Source: Ignavibacteriales bacterium
GTDB taxonomy: Bacteria > Bacteroidota > Ignavibacteria > Ignavibacteriales > Ignavibacteriaceae
Length of the DNA: 64,000 bases
Reading direction: 5' to 3'
NCBI GenBank assembly: GCA_015709675.1
Contig: CP054182.1
Location: forward strand, 2,149,448-2,213,447
The notes beneath the pieces are model-generated. The model was not told the origin of the DNA. It saw only the letters and a list, made by a program, of their open reading frames with translations, and made no database searches. How positions within the stretch are numbered: the stretch's first letter is position 1; every line of letters begins with the position of its first letter. The position numbers and the translations under genes are program-made. Shown piece after piece: positions 19,796-29,485 of this stretch.

Positions 19796-20995
19796 TTGCA
19801 GAAAAAGTTACAAATCCTGATTCCGGTATGGCTGTTCATTTTACTCTATATTTATCCGCAGGGGACGGGGAATTATACTCCGGGAGTTACCTATAAAGGG
19901 AGCAACGGATATGTTGAGTATATAGCTGGTAATCTGCCGATTATCCTCTCTGCCCCTCACGGAGGAGATATGAAACCCTCGTTGATACCTGACCGCACGT
20001 GGGGAACTACGGTAAATGATTTTAATACTCAGGAACTGACCCGTTACCTGGCGTCGGAAATATTTCTGAAAACCGGGAAATATCCCCATGTTATCATTAA
20101 TCGTCTGGCGCGCATTAAACTTGACGCAAACCGTGACTCTCTCGAGGCAGCGCAGGAAAATCCGCTCGCACTCCGTGCATGGTATGAGTATCACGCTTTT
20201 ATTGATACAGCCAAAGCAATCGCCTCAGGAAATTACGGAGCAGGCCTGCTGATTGATATGCATGGTCATGGTCATGAACTGCAGGCAATAGAACTGGGCT
20301 ATCTGCTCTCTTCATCTGATCTCTCCCGCACCGATATCCAGCTTAACTCTGTTACTTACAGAAATAAGAGCAGTATCCGTTCGCTGGCGACGGTTTCCCC
20401 TTTGACTTTTTCCGAACTGCTTCGGGGACCAACCAGTCTGGGGACCCTCTTTGTCAACAATGGTTTTCTTGCCATTCCGAGTGCAACACTTACTGCTCCG
20501 GGAAGTAATCCCTATTTTGACGGCGGCTATATCACAGAACGCCATGGTTCAAAGTCCGGCGGCACCATCGATGCGATACAGCTTGAGTTTTACCGGAATG
20601 GACTGAGGGATACCGATCAGAATGCCCGCAATTTTGCAAAAAAACTTGAGCAGATTATAAAAACATATATGCAGATTCACTATCCTGGAATCACCGGAAC
20701 GAGGGAATATGCCGGTATACCCGAAGGATATATATTGCATCAGAACTATCCTAACCCATTTAATCCTGCAACAACAATCAGATTTACCGTTCCGGAATCA
20801 GGCAGTCCGTTTGTCCAGATCAGAATCTATAATCAGCTCGGTGAGGCAGTTGCAATGCTTTATGAAGGTGAACTTGCGGGCGGAACCCACGAGTTCAATT
20901 TTACCCCTGCTGCTGAAACTGCAGGCGGTGTTCTGTTTTGCAGGATAATCACCGGCTCATTCAGCACGGTTCAGAAAATGATGTACTTAAAGTAA
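19796..20995 (+). CDS. N-formylglutamate amidohydrolase-like protein with T9SS sorting domain
   Basis: This 399-aa protein starts at TTG 19796, one base after the racemase stop, with AGGGAAGGA about 8 nt upstream. A hydrophobic leader (LQILIPVWLFILLYIYP) is followed by a hydrolase domain at ~30-290 with SAPHGG, DxNR (KLDANRD), a metal-site-like IDMHGHGHE and ITERHGS. These fit the N-formylglutamate amidohydrolase (FGase) family of zinc hydrolases. Residues ~308-399 form a T9SS sorting domain (HQNYPNPFNPATTIRFTVP ... MMYLK), so the enzyme is expected outside the cell or on its surface. That is unusual for FGase, which normally acts in the cytoplasm on histidine-degradation products. The substrate may therefore be an extracellular amide-linked glutamate compound. 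Confidence 0.85.
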   Translation: MQKKLQILIPVWLFILLYIYPQGTGNYTPGVTYKGSNGYVEYIAGNLPIILSAPHGGDMKPSLIPDRTWGTTVNDFNTQELTRYLASEIFLKTGKYPHVIINRLARIKLDANRDSLEAAQENPLALRAWYEYHAFIDTAKAIASGNYGAGLLIDMHGHGHELQAIELGYLLSSSDLSRTDIQLNSVTYRNKSSIRSLATVSPLTFSELLRGPTSLGTLFVNNGFLAIPSATLTAPGSNPYFDGGYITERHGSKSGGTIDAIQLEFYRNGLRDTDQNARNFAKKLEQIIKTYMQIHYPGITGTREYAGIPEGYILHQNYPNPFNPATTIRFTVPESGSPFVQIRIYNQLGEAVAMLYEGELAGGTHEFNFTPAAETAGGVLFCRIITGSFSTVQKMMYLK

Positions 20996-21023
20996 TTTAA
21001 CCAGACGTAAACAGGAAAGAACA

Positions 21024-22871
21024 ATGAAATCAGCCCGCACAAAGATGTATCAGAGGAGAGCCGCCATGCTGCTGCTGCTCCTTTCGGTCACTCTCTCTTC
21101 GTGTGATATATATGATTACGACGGAGATGAGAATGCCTCTGCTGTACCGGCAGGAGGGTATTTTTACCTTCTTGAACGCTCAACGGTCAGTCTGATTATG
21201 CTGGATGCTCAGCTCAGGGAGATAAAAAAATGGGCATTATATCCGGTCATTAATGATTCAAGCCTTCAGGGAATTACGTTTGACGGAGAATCAGTCTGGA
21301 TATCATCCGCGGGCAGTGCTGACAAAATCTATCAGCTTGATCTGTCAGGTGATACTGCATCTGTTGTGCGGTCATATGATGCGCCTCCCTCCGGGCAGGG
21401 AACAGTGCGTGATATTGCCTGGGCAGAGGGAAGTCTTTGGGCTCTGAATAGCGGTTCATCTACATATAAATCTCCGGCAACACTGTATGAACTGAATCCG
21501 CTTACCGGTGCTATTCTCAGTCAGATTGCAATTCCGTCTCCTGAACCCAGGGCACTTGCTTATATACAAGGATATACGAATGTTTATGGTTCCGGTATTG
21601 AGGCAGGTTTGTATTATACTGATCCGGAACTGGATAAAATATACCGCTACCGTTTTGACCGTCCTTATTTTGATACATTATTTTCGACACCTCAGCCCCC
21701 CCGTGGCGTGTCCTATAACTTCGCGGTCGGACTCACTTTTGACGGATCCACTTTTTGGGAGATAAACAGCAGTGATGTGGCTGATCACCTTTACCGCATC
21801 AATTACCTTGGAACGGTACTTGACCGCTACGATCTGCCTTATTCAGAACCGGGTCCCATAGTCTGGACGAAAACCGATGTCCGCGGCGGAGTAATGCCGT
21901 CAATTGCAGCACTCCTGCCGAATAATGGTGCAGCCGGCAGGACGCTCGATGTCGAGATATACGGTACGGGCTTTAAACCATCCTCAACAGTACAGTTCGG
22001 TGCTGATATAACAGTGAATTCCACAAGTTATTTATCTGCAACACTGCTAAAAAGTAATATAACAATAGCTGCTTCGGCTCCGGCAGGCAAACGGTCAGTG
22101 ACTGTTACTAACCCTGGCGGAAAGGTGTTTACACTTGATTCAGCTTTCACGATAAGTCTGGTAACCACTATTCCGTATCTCTGGGTTGCTGATCAGGCCA
22201 GCACACAGCGGTACTTGTATAAAATCCGCCTGACTGATACCACGGTTGTTCAGGAATGGTCTACTTCGGACGTTGCATCTGACGGTGTTCAGGGTGTCGG
22301 GTTTGATGGTACTGATATATGGCTTTCCTATTCAGGGACAACCAAAACACTCTACAAAGTTGATGTATCTGGTGCCGGGCTTGGCATTCTGTCAAGTGTA
22401 TCAGTAAATCAGCTGCCGGGAGTGCTCCGCGGTATTGTGTTTGACAATGGGTTTATGTGGCAGGCAGCTTCTCAAACTGCTTCGGGCGCGGGCAAAATTT
22501 ACAAAATTAATCTGGCGACCGGTGTAGTTGTGGATTCTGTGAGCACACCGGGTGCGGAAGTCCGCGGTATTACTTTTGCAAATGGGGTTCTTTACTGCAA
22601 TGATACCTCACTTGACAGTATATATGCATACAACCCACTGTCAGGCACCTGGAGCAGTGTATTTGCTGTTCCTACTCCTGCAGGCGGCACAACATCAAAC
22701 CGGTTCTCAACAGGACTAACCTGGGACGGGCAAAGTTTCTGGATCGCCAACAGCACAGGAGACTTTGATCATATCTACAATGTAACTGCTTCAGGTGTCG
22801 TTGTCCGTTCGTTCGCTGCACCAAGACTCGGAGCAGCACAAGTCACTGGTATTGTTTTCAGAGAAGAGTAA
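21024..22871 (+). CDS. Lipoprotein with propeller-like halves and an IPT/TIG domain
   Basis: This 615-aa protein has a signal peptide ending in lipobox LSSC at about residue 27, so it is lipid-anchored. Residues ~35-285 and ~370-615 each resemble a beta-propeller, with repeated phrases such as GITFDGESVWISSAGSADKI, LTFDGSTFWEINSSD, GFDGTDIWLSYSG and LTWDGQSFWIANS. They are separated by an IPT/TIG Ig-like domain (~290-370: LLPNNGAAGRTLDVEIYGTG ... VTVTNPGGKVF). An AGGAAAG site precedes the ATG. It lies in the run of same-strand genes from racemase to the sorting-domain proteins. Likely a periplasmic or surface binding scaffold; the ligand is unknown. Confidence 0.85.
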   Translation: MKSARTKMYQRRAAMLLLLLSVTLSSCDIYDYDGDENASAVPAGGYFYLLERSTVSLIMLDAQLREIKKWALYPVINDSSLQGITFDGESVWISSAGSADKIYQLDLSGDTASVVRSYDAPPSGQGTVRDIAWAEGSLWALNSGSSTYKSPATLYELNPLTGAILSQIAIPSPEPRALAYIQGYTNVYGSGIEAGLYYTDPELDKIYRYRFDRPYFDTLFSTPQPPRGVSYNFAVGLTFDGSTFWEINSSDVADHLYRINYLGTVLDRYDLPYSEPGPIVWTKTDVRGGVMPSIAALLPNNGAAGRTLDVEIYGTGFKPSSTVQFGADITVNSTSYLSATLLKSNITIAASAPAGKRSVTVTNPGGKVFTLDSAFTISLVTTIPYLWVADQASTQRYLYKIRLTDTTVVQEWSTSDVASDGVQGVGFDGTDIWLSYSGTTKTLYKVDVSGAGLGILSSVSVNQLPGVLRGIVFDNGFMWQAASQTASGAGKIYKINLATGVVVDSVSTPGAEVRGITFANGVLYCNDTSLDSIYAYNPLSGTWSSVFAVPTPAGGTTSNRFSTGLTWDGQSFWIANSTGDFDHIYNVTASGVVVRSFAAPRLGAAQVTGIVFREE

Positions 22872-22881
22872 GGAAAGCATC

Positions 22882-24150
22882 ATGAAACGTATTATAACAG
22901 TATTACTTTTAATCATTCTTTCCGTGGCTTCTGATCTTAAAGCTCAGATGAACATTGAAGGGGATTTCCAAATGCGCTGGTATACAGACAGTTTCTCTGA
23001 AACACGTGATAACCGCAATCGGGAAAATTATACCAGGTATCTCAGCAGGCTCAGAGGATCTGTGAGAGCAAGTAGAAATATAACTTTTCATACGCAGCTG
23101 AGTTCAATTATATATAATGAGACGCAGTCCGCAAGAAATATAGGCGGTACCGGAAAGATGCAGTATGTGATTAATCAGCTGTATTCAGAACTGTCTGAAT
23201 CCAATGTGTTATTCTTTGACGTTCTTCGGCTTCGTGCAGGAAGACAGGCGTTTGGTATAGGAAACGGGCTTTCCTGGGGTGAATCATATTACTATACTGA
23301 TAAGTTTGATGGTTTTCGTGCCGATGCTGCTCTGTATGATTTCACTCTGAGTCTCTTTGGCGCAATTACCGGACAGAATCTCAGTGAGAGCGGCCTCTAT
23401 CCTGAGCCGGGAAGCGACCAGATCTATGCTCTGCGGGTTGGAAGAGAAATTTATAATCAGAATGTTATCGGGTATATGATTAATCAGAAACTGCGCGGGT
23501 CCTTCAATGATCACGTGATTTTCGGAGGAGGCAGCACAGGAACATTTCTGAATGAACGTCTGGAGTATTTTGCAGAATTTGCCCGTCAGGATTTTAATAC
23601 GGCGCCGGGTCTCCCTGCCAAAGGTGGTATCGGATATATGGGGGGAATCAGTTACCGGTTCCCGCTGTGGCTTTTCAGATCGGTAAAGGTTGAAAGCCGT
23701 TATGCAGCGTATGAAGGGGATGATAAATCCACTCCTGAACAGGAAATCTTCAGCCCTTCTTACGCAAGCTTTTTCTGGGGAGACCGTTTTGGTTATGTGA
23801 ATGGTGAAATCGGCGGTACGTTTCCGAACAGGGGGAGAAACAGGGACGGATCGAGAATATGGTATAATCGTTTCTATGTGATACCTGCTGCTTTCCCTGA
23901 CCTGCGGATACAGCTTCAATATCTCAAGATTAATGAATATAAAGATAATGACGGCTACAATACCTTTGACGATGAACTTTCGCTGCGCCTTTATTATCGT
24001 ATATACAGGAACACACAGCTTCAGCTCCGTTATTCAATGAGCTTCCCGAATGAAGAAGACCGGGATATCAATAACAGCGGACTCCTCTCATCATCAGAAG
24101 ACAGGTACTCGTATCAGCGTTTTATGGCTGAACTCCGGGTTGTGTTTTAA
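22882..24150 (+). CDS. Outer-membrane beta-barrel porin, alginate-export-like
   Basis: This 422-aa protein has a signal peptide (MKRIITVLLLIILSVASDLKAQ), then many amphipathic beta strands. Segments LRLRAGRQAFGIGNGLSWGE and DKFDGFRADAALYDFTLSLF are typical of the alginate-export/porin-like barrel family, and the protein ends in an aromatic strand (RFMAELRVVF) as outer-membrane proteins do. The ATG at 22882 is chosen because AAGGAAAG lies just before it and the signal peptide starts there; an upstream in-frame start at 22795 lies inside the preceding lipoprotein gene. It follows the lipoprotein by 10 bp, suggesting the two act together. The substrate is not readable from sequence. Confidence 0.85.
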   Translation: MKRIITVLLLIILSVASDLKAQMNIEGDFQMRWYTDSFSETRDNRNRENYTRYLSRLRGSVRASRNITFHTQLSSIIYNETQSARNIGGTGKMQYVINQLYSELSESNVLFFDVLRLRAGRQAFGIGNGLSWGESYYYTDKFDGFRADAALYDFTLSLFGAITGQNLSESGLYPEPGSDQIYALRVGREIYNQNVIGYMINQKLRGSFNDHVIFGGGSTGTFLNERLEYFAEFARQDFNTAPGLPAKGGIGYMGGISYRFPLWLFRSVKVESRYAAYEGDDKSTPEQEIFSPSYASFFWGDRFGYVNGEIGGTFPNRGRNRDGSRIWYNRFYVIPAAFPDLRIQLQYLKINEYKDNDGYNTFDDELSLRLYYRIYRNTQLQLRYSMSFPNEEDRDINNSGLLSSSEDRYSYQRFMAELRVVF

Positions 24151-24168
24151 TATTGGAAAGGTACTGTA

Positions 24169-26631
24169 ATGAAAAAATTGGCTTTACTGGTTTTTGCACT
24201 GCTGCAGATTCAGATATCCGCGCAGATTACTACCCTGCAGTCGGGTTCGTGGAATAATCCGGCTGTGTGGTCATGGGGCTCCGTGCCCGATTCGCTCACC
24301 GATGTTCTGATCAGTGCCGGGCATATTATTTCAGTGACAGATACGCTTGCAGTCTGCCGGAATATCGCTTTCGGTGATACCGCTGCCCATCTTGATATGG
24401 ATGCAAATTCGCTGCTTTCTGTGTATGGTGATTTTGTAATCTTCAGTAATGATCATAATGTTTTCTCCGCCGGATGGTCAGCTACAAACGCAGCGGTGCG
24501 GTTTGCCGGTGGAGCATATCAGCAGATTAAGAATTTCAGGCATCTTGGGGGTTCAAGCTGTTTTCGTGATCTCATAGTTGATAAATGGGACGGAATCGTT
24601 GCCACTGATACAACGGTCAACACCACCATTGCTGTCCAGAATTCTTTTATCATCAGGCGGGGTCAGTTTACTCTCTCTCTCAATGATGATATTGAAGGCC
24701 GATTTGCGCAGAGCATTAACTTTGGTGCCTTCCCTGATATTATTGTTGAAAAAGAAGGGACGTTTTTCATGGCAGGCGGCACTTCACACATCCGGAGCAG
24801 CAGTTCAAACGGATATATCGGAAAAATGACGGTTTACGGAACTGTTTCATTTGCAACAACAAGCACAAACAGAATAAATATCAATAATATTGATATCGAA
24901 GAAGGGGGGCGTGTTTCCTTTACGACCGGATGGAGCACAGCATCGCCCCGGTTCAATCCGGATACGGTGACGGTAAAACCCGGTGGTATGATACGAAACT
25001 CTACCACAACAAATTTTTGGGTTGATACCTGTGTGGTCTATCTGATGACCGGCGGCAGTTATGAAACGACAGCATCTGTTACATTTTTCCCCCAGAATTT
25101 TATAAATAGGGGAACAGTGCGTTATTCAAGAAACTCCAGTGCAAGTGATCAGACTGTGACAGATATGGATTATCACCGCCTTGAGTTTTCATTTGCATCA
25201 TCCGGTACAAAAAAGAACTGGACTCTTTCAGCTGACAGAACTATCAGTGACAGTCTTGAAATTAATAACAGTGCAGAACTGGTCCTGACAGGGGCAGCAC
25301 TCTACAAAGCAACGGTAAACAAAACACTGCGCCTTACCAGCGGTATGCTGAATAATAGTTCTTCATCAGCACAATTGGCCCTGGCTGATTCTATTGTTAT
25401 TTCCCGGGCGACCGGTCAGATCACCAATCCGCCCGTTTTCGGAAATTCTGTTGATCTCAGATATACAAGCAGCGTTGCTTCAGTAACAACCGGACCTGAA
25501 GTGCCGGATGCGGATATTATCCAGGATGTCTCCGTTTTCTCAACCGGCCAGACGGTAACTGCGGGTAAAAGTTTTCGTATAAAGGGCAATCTCACTCTTT
25601 CTGCAGGCACTTTTGATAATAACGGTGAGGCTGATGATATGACTGTAACGTTCGCTCCCGGTGCGGGAATACGGCGCGCAACCGGACAGTTATCAGTTCC
25701 TCCGGCAGTGGAGGGAGCATTAAACCTTGAATATATCAGTACGGTTGAACAGATAACAACCGGTATTGAAACTGCAGTAGCCCAGAATTCGATTGCGCAG
25801 ATAACTCTTAGCGGCGATAAAGGAGTTCGGTTGGGCAGTGACCTCTATGCAAACGGAGCAGTAAACACCTCCGGAAGTTCGTTATATACCGATGCCTTTA
25901 AACTGGTGCTAAACCCCGGAGCAGTCCTCTTCGAAGGAGAGTATCAGGTATTCGGGAATGTTTACGCTGAGAGAAACGTTTCTGCAGGCAGCCCGGAAAA
26001 TTTTGGCAATGCAGGATTCAGCGTGAATGCGGCAAACGCTCCGGGACAGATGACGCTTCTCAGAACCAACCTGCCGGATAGCGGCAGCTTCGGTATTAAC
26101 CGGAAATTTGATATCACGGCAGATAATAACAGCGGTTTGAATGCCACGGTTGTCTTCACTTATGCTGATAATGATTTGAGAAATTTTAACGAAGCGAATC
26201 TGGCCCTCTTTAAATCAACTGATGCAGCAGTTAACTGGCTTAATCAGGGGGGAACAGTTGATCTGGCATCCAATACCATAACACTTTCGGGTGTTCAGAG
26301 TTTCTCGAAATGGGGAGCAAGCGATAAGGATAATCCGACAAGCACGGAAGAAGATGGAATGCCCGCTCTTTTTGATGTGCTTACTAATTACCCTAATCCG
26401 TTTAATCCCGAAACAACACTCCTCTTTTCTGTAAAGGAATCAGGCTCTGCATCGGTGTTGCTTTATGATATATCAGGTGCTGAGGTTGCAGTGCTTTTTA
26501 GCGGCGAACTTAAGGCAGGTGAAAGCAGGCAGATAAAAATTTCAGGGACGGGTCTGAGTTCGGGTACTTATTTTGCGGTCCTTCAGACAACCGGAAAAAG
26601 ATTAATTCATAAACTATCTTACATTAAATAA
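24169..26631 (+). CDS. T9SS-exported beta-rich surface protein, paralogue A
   Basis: This 820-aa protein has a signal peptide (MKKLALLVFALLQIQISAQ). The mature N-terminus, ITTLQSGSWNNPAVWSWGSV, then VLISAGHIISV, resembles the start of G8-like/beta-helix proteins of Bacteroidota. Long stretches of short strands follow (LTLSAGTFDNNGEADD, LRLTSGMLNNSSSS), which suggest a beta-helical or beta-solenoid body. Residues ~733-820 are a T9SS sorting domain (LTNYPNPFNPETTLLFSVK ... LSYIK). It is closely paralogous to the next gene along its whole length. No catalytic motif was recognised. Confidence 0.88.
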   Translation: MKKLALLVFALLQIQISAQITTLQSGSWNNPAVWSWGSVPDSLTDVLISAGHIISVTDTLAVCRNIAFGDTAAHLDMDANSLLSVYGDFVIFSNDHNVFSAGWSATNAAVRFAGGAYQQIKNFRHLGGSSCFRDLIVDKWDGIVATDTTVNTTIAVQNSFIIRRGQFTLSLNDDIEGRFAQSINFGAFPDIIVEKEGTFFMAGGTSHIRSSSSNGYIGKMTVYGTVSFATTSTNRININNIDIEEGGRVSFTTGWSTASPRFNPDTVTVKPGGMIRNSTTTNFWVDTCVVYLMTGGSYETTASVTFFPQNFINRGTVRYSRNSSASDQTVTDMDYHRLEFSFASSGTKKNWTLSADRTISDSLEINNSAELVLTGAALYKATVNKTLRLTSGMLNNSSSSAQLALADSIVISRATGQITNPPVFGNSVDLRYTSSVASVTTGPEVPDADIIQDVSVFSTGQTVTAGKSFRIKGNLTLSAGTFDNNGEADDMTVTFAPGAGIRRATGQLSVPPAVEGALNLEYISTVEQITTGIETAVAQNSIAQITLSGDKGVRLGSDLYANGAVNTSGSSLYTDAFKLVLNPGAVLFEGEYQVFGNVYAERNVSAGSPENFGNAGFSVNAANAPGQMTLLRTNLPDSGSFGINRKFDITADNNSGLNATVVFTYADNDLRNFNEANLALFKSTDAAVNWLNQGGTVDLASNTITLSGVQSFSKWGASDKDNPTSTEEDGMPALFDVLTNYPNPFNPETTLLFSVKESGSASVLLYDISGAEVAVLFSGELKAGESRQIKISGTGLSSGTYFAVLQTTGKRLIHKLSYIK

Positions 26632-26642
26632 CAGGAGACGCC

Positions 26643-29378
26643 ATGAAAACTTTGCTACACGCAGTATTTCTGGTAATGGTTCTTTCCGCAGTAGTTTCGG
26701 CGCAAATCACTACCGCGCAGTCAGGTAACTGGAGCGATGCTTCAACCTGGACAGGCGGTGTGCTTCCCGATTCTGCTTCCAACGTCCTTATCGCGGCCGG
26801 GCATACGGTAAATGTTAACTCGATGAACGCAGTATGTAACGCAGTTGCATTTGGTGATACCGCTTCCCATATTACACTGGACACTCTCGCGCGGCTGACC
26901 GTATACGGCAACTTTGCCATGTTTTCCACTGCACATAAGGTATTTACCTCCTGGGCTTTCGGATCTGTTATACGATTCGCCGGAGGTGCAGATCAGCTTA
27001 TCAGCGGGCTGACCACAAGCACAACAGCAGTGTCAACTTCCTTCGCTGAAATTGTCGTGGAGAAATGGGCGGGTAAAGTATATACACCCGGCACCGATAT
27101 AAAATTCGGATTTGCTAGAAAACTGGAGATTCTCAGCGGTACCTTTGAACTTGGTACAACCGATGATATTCAGGGAAGACAGATAGACTGGACTGCAGCA
27201 GCTCCTGAAATACTGATTCATCCTGACGGTATATTTACTATGGCAGGAAGCGGTTCACATATCAGGGTGACCAATCAGTTATCTGATACGGTTGCTTCTA
27301 GAATTGGCGCTCTGACGGTTTACGGAGTGGCAAACCTCCGGACAACAAGTACGAACCGGATTAATCTGGGCGGTGTTGTTGTGAAAGAGGGGGGGCTTCT
27401 TAATTGCGCGAGTTTTAGTGCATCTGCTCCAAATATTTTTAATTCTGGAATAGTTGAAGTTGAAGCAGGAAGTGAACTCCGTGTAGGAACAACAACAAAC
27501 TTCTGGCATGGCACGTCTGCTGTTGTACTCAGAGAATTCGGAAACTACCGGATAAATGTTTCTTCAGCTGCAACCGCATTTCCTCCGGTTTTTATTAATA
27601 ACGGAACAGTGCAGTATGGCAGTTCATCTGACCAGACAATCCGTGATATGGATTATTACCGCCTTGAAGTCAGCTTTAGCGGAATAAAAACCTGGACTCT
27701 TGGCGCGAACAGAGTCATTACTGATTCCCTCGAGACAAATAACAGCACCAGTCTGGTTATTACGGCAGCGTCACCATTTGAACTGAAGGTCGGAAAAACA
27801 CTCCGTCTGACCTCTGGCAGTATTGATAACAGCAGCACAAATGTAACTCTTAAAATAGCTGCTGACGGAGAAATCTCTCGCGCGACGGGAACCCTTACAG
27901 CAGCTCCGGTTGCTGAAGGTAATATCAGCTACAGATATACCAGTGTTAATAATGTGACATCCGGTCCTGAACTTCTTCCGCTGATTACCAATCTTACCGT
28001 GATCGGAACCGGCGGTATGGTTCTTGGTTCAAATGTGACAGTCACCGGTGCGCTCTTACTTTCAGCAGGTGAATTTGATAATAACGGGTCACTTGATGAT
28101 AAAATACTTACTATGGCTGATGACAGCAGAATCCGCCGTGCATCAGGGAGCATGACAGCACGTCCGGTAGCAGCAGGTAATCTTAATATCGAATATATAT
28201 CTGTTGTGACTCAGGTAACTACCGGTAATGAACTCCCTGCTGATTCGAGCAGAATTAAAGATGTACTGGTTACTTCAACACAGGGTGTAATCCTCGGTCA
28301 GGATTTATATGTGAGCGGTACACTCAATATCACCGGCAGCCCTCTGCATACCGATGTGCACCGGGTAGTGCTTGGCCCTGATGCTGTTCTTATTGAGTCT
28401 CCAGGTAACATTGTTTCCGGAAAAATCAGAACCACCAGAAACGTTGGGACGGGAATTCCTAATACTTTCGGGGGAATCGGATTTGAGATCAACGCGGTTG
28501 GTGTTGCTCCCGGATCCACTGAGGTTGAAAGAGTTACCGGATTTGCATTCACGGGTAATAATGCGCAGAGTATTGAAAGATATTATAAGGTTACCCCTGC
28601 ATTAAATACCGGATTGAATACTTCTGTCCTCATGCGGTATAATGATGATGAACTTAATAATATCCAGGAACATCGTCTTATTGCCCTGCAGTCAACAGAT
28701 AATGGTGTAACCTGGGCTCCTTTTGAAGGAGTGCTTGATACTGCCGCAAATACTTATGCGCTTAGTTCACTGACATCTCTTGCTCTTTTCACTTTGTGCA
28801 ACCGTGACAGCATTATTCCCGTTGAACTGACTTCCTTCATTGCCGAAGCTGGCACAGGAAGTGTTACGCTTAGATGGACCACGGCAACCGAGAAGAACAA
28901 TATGGGTTTTTCTGTTGAGAGGAAAGTTAAGGGAGAAGAATGGCAGAGCATCGGATTTATCCGCGGCGCAGGCACCTCAACAACCATACAACAGTACTCA
29001 TATACTGACAGGAAAGTTAAAAGCGGTATTTACAGCTACCGCCTGAAGCAGACTGACTTTGACGGTACAACGGAGTATTCATCCGTGGTGTATGCTGATG
29101 TGACCGTCCCTGCAAGATTCGAACTTGCCCAGAATTATCCGAATCCTTTCAATCCTTCCACAAGGATTACCTTCACGGTGGCTGAGATGAGTCTCACCCG
29201 TGTACAGGTCTATAATATAGCCGGTGAAAAAGTAGCACAGTTATTTAACAGTGTTGCAGAACCGGGCACCTTGTATGAAGTTGAATTCAGCGCAGCAGGT
29301 CTGAGCAGCGGTGTCTATTTCGTCAGAATGGAAGCCGGAAAGTTTGTTTCAGTAAAGAAAATGATTCTCGGAAAATAA
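26643..29378 (+). CDS. T9SS-exported beta-rich surface protein, paralogue B
   Basis: This 911-aa protein has a signal peptide ending AVVSAQ, followed by ITTAQSGNWSDASTWTGGVL and VLIAAGHTVNV, the same opening as the previous gene. The internal repeats also match (LRLTSGSIDNSSTN, LLLSAGEFDNNGSLDD). It differs by an extra Fn3-like segment at ~720-815 (VELTSFIAEAGTGSVTLRW; YSYRLKQTDFDGTTEYSSVV), common just before T9SS tails in this group. The tail itself (~823-911) contains AQNYPNPFNPSTRITFTVA and ends MILGK. An AGGAGACGCC site precedes the ATG. It is the last gene before a hairpin terminator, so probably the end of the operon starting at the racemase. Confidence 0.9.
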   Translation: MKTLLHAVFLVMVLSAVVSAQITTAQSGNWSDASTWTGGVLPDSASNVLIAAGHTVNVNSMNAVCNAVAFGDTASHITLDTLARLTVYGNFAMFSTAHKVFTSWAFGSVIRFAGGADQLISGLTTSTTAVSTSFAEIVVEKWAGKVYTPGTDIKFGFARKLEILSGTFELGTTDDIQGRQIDWTAAAPEILIHPDGIFTMAGSGSHIRVTNQLSDTVASRIGALTVYGVANLRTTSTNRINLGGVVVKEGGLLNCASFSASAPNIFNSGIVEVEAGSELRVGTTTNFWHGTSAVVLREFGNYRINVSSAATAFPPVFINNGTVQYGSSSDQTIRDMDYYRLEVSFSGIKTWTLGANRVITDSLETNNSTSLVITAASPFELKVGKTLRLTSGSIDNSSTNVTLKIAADGEISRATGTLTAAPVAEGNISYRYTSVNNVTSGPELLPLITNLTVIGTGGMVLGSNVTVTGALLLSAGEFDNNGSLDDKILTMADDSRIRRASGSMTARPVAAGNLNIEYISVVTQVTTGNELPADSSRIKDVLVTSTQGVILGQDLYVSGTLNITGSPLHTDVHRVVLGPDAVLIESPGNIVSGKIRTTRNVGTGIPNTFGGIGFEINAVGVAPGSTEVERVTGFAFTGNNAQSIERYYKVTPALNTGLNTSVLMRYNDDELNNIQEHRLIALQSTDNGVTWAPFEGVLDTAANTYALSSLTSLALFTLCNRDSIIPVELTSFIAEAGTGSVTLRWTTATEKNNMGFSVERKVKGEEWQSIGFIRGAGTSTTIQQYSYTDRKVKSGIYSYRLKQTDFDGTTEYSSVVYADVTVPARFELAQNYPNPFNPSTRITFTVAEMSLTRVQVYNIAGEKVAQLFNSVAEPGTLYEVEFSAAGLSSGVYFVRMEAGKFVSVKKMILGK

Positions 29379-29386
29379 ACCAAAAA

Positions 29387-29425
29387 AGGCGGAGCTGCCC
29401 TGCTTTCTGCGGGGCAGCGCTTCCT
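29387..29425 (+). terminator. Rho-independent-type terminator after the surface-protein operon
   Basis: GCTGCCC (29394-29400) pairs with GGGCAGC (29412-29418). The stem extends outward through GGCGGA and GCTTCC with a small bulge, is preceded by an A-run, and is followed by TTCCTTATTATC. It lies just after the stop at 29378 and before the poly-gamma-glutamate-type operon, separating the two transcription units. Confidence 0.6.
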
Positions 29426-29485
29426 TATTATCAGCATGACAGGAATGATTTTGCATTGTATTAAACAGAAGAGAATCTAAGCAGC

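Noticed and set aside
22795-22881. Upstream start for the porin gene
   Set aside because: It falls inside the lipoprotein gene; the ATG at 22882 has a ribosome site and begins a signal peptide.
29430-29460. Sigma-54-like promoter before the TRAP-like permease
   Set aside because: GG and GC are only 9 nt apart and the -24 element is poor.
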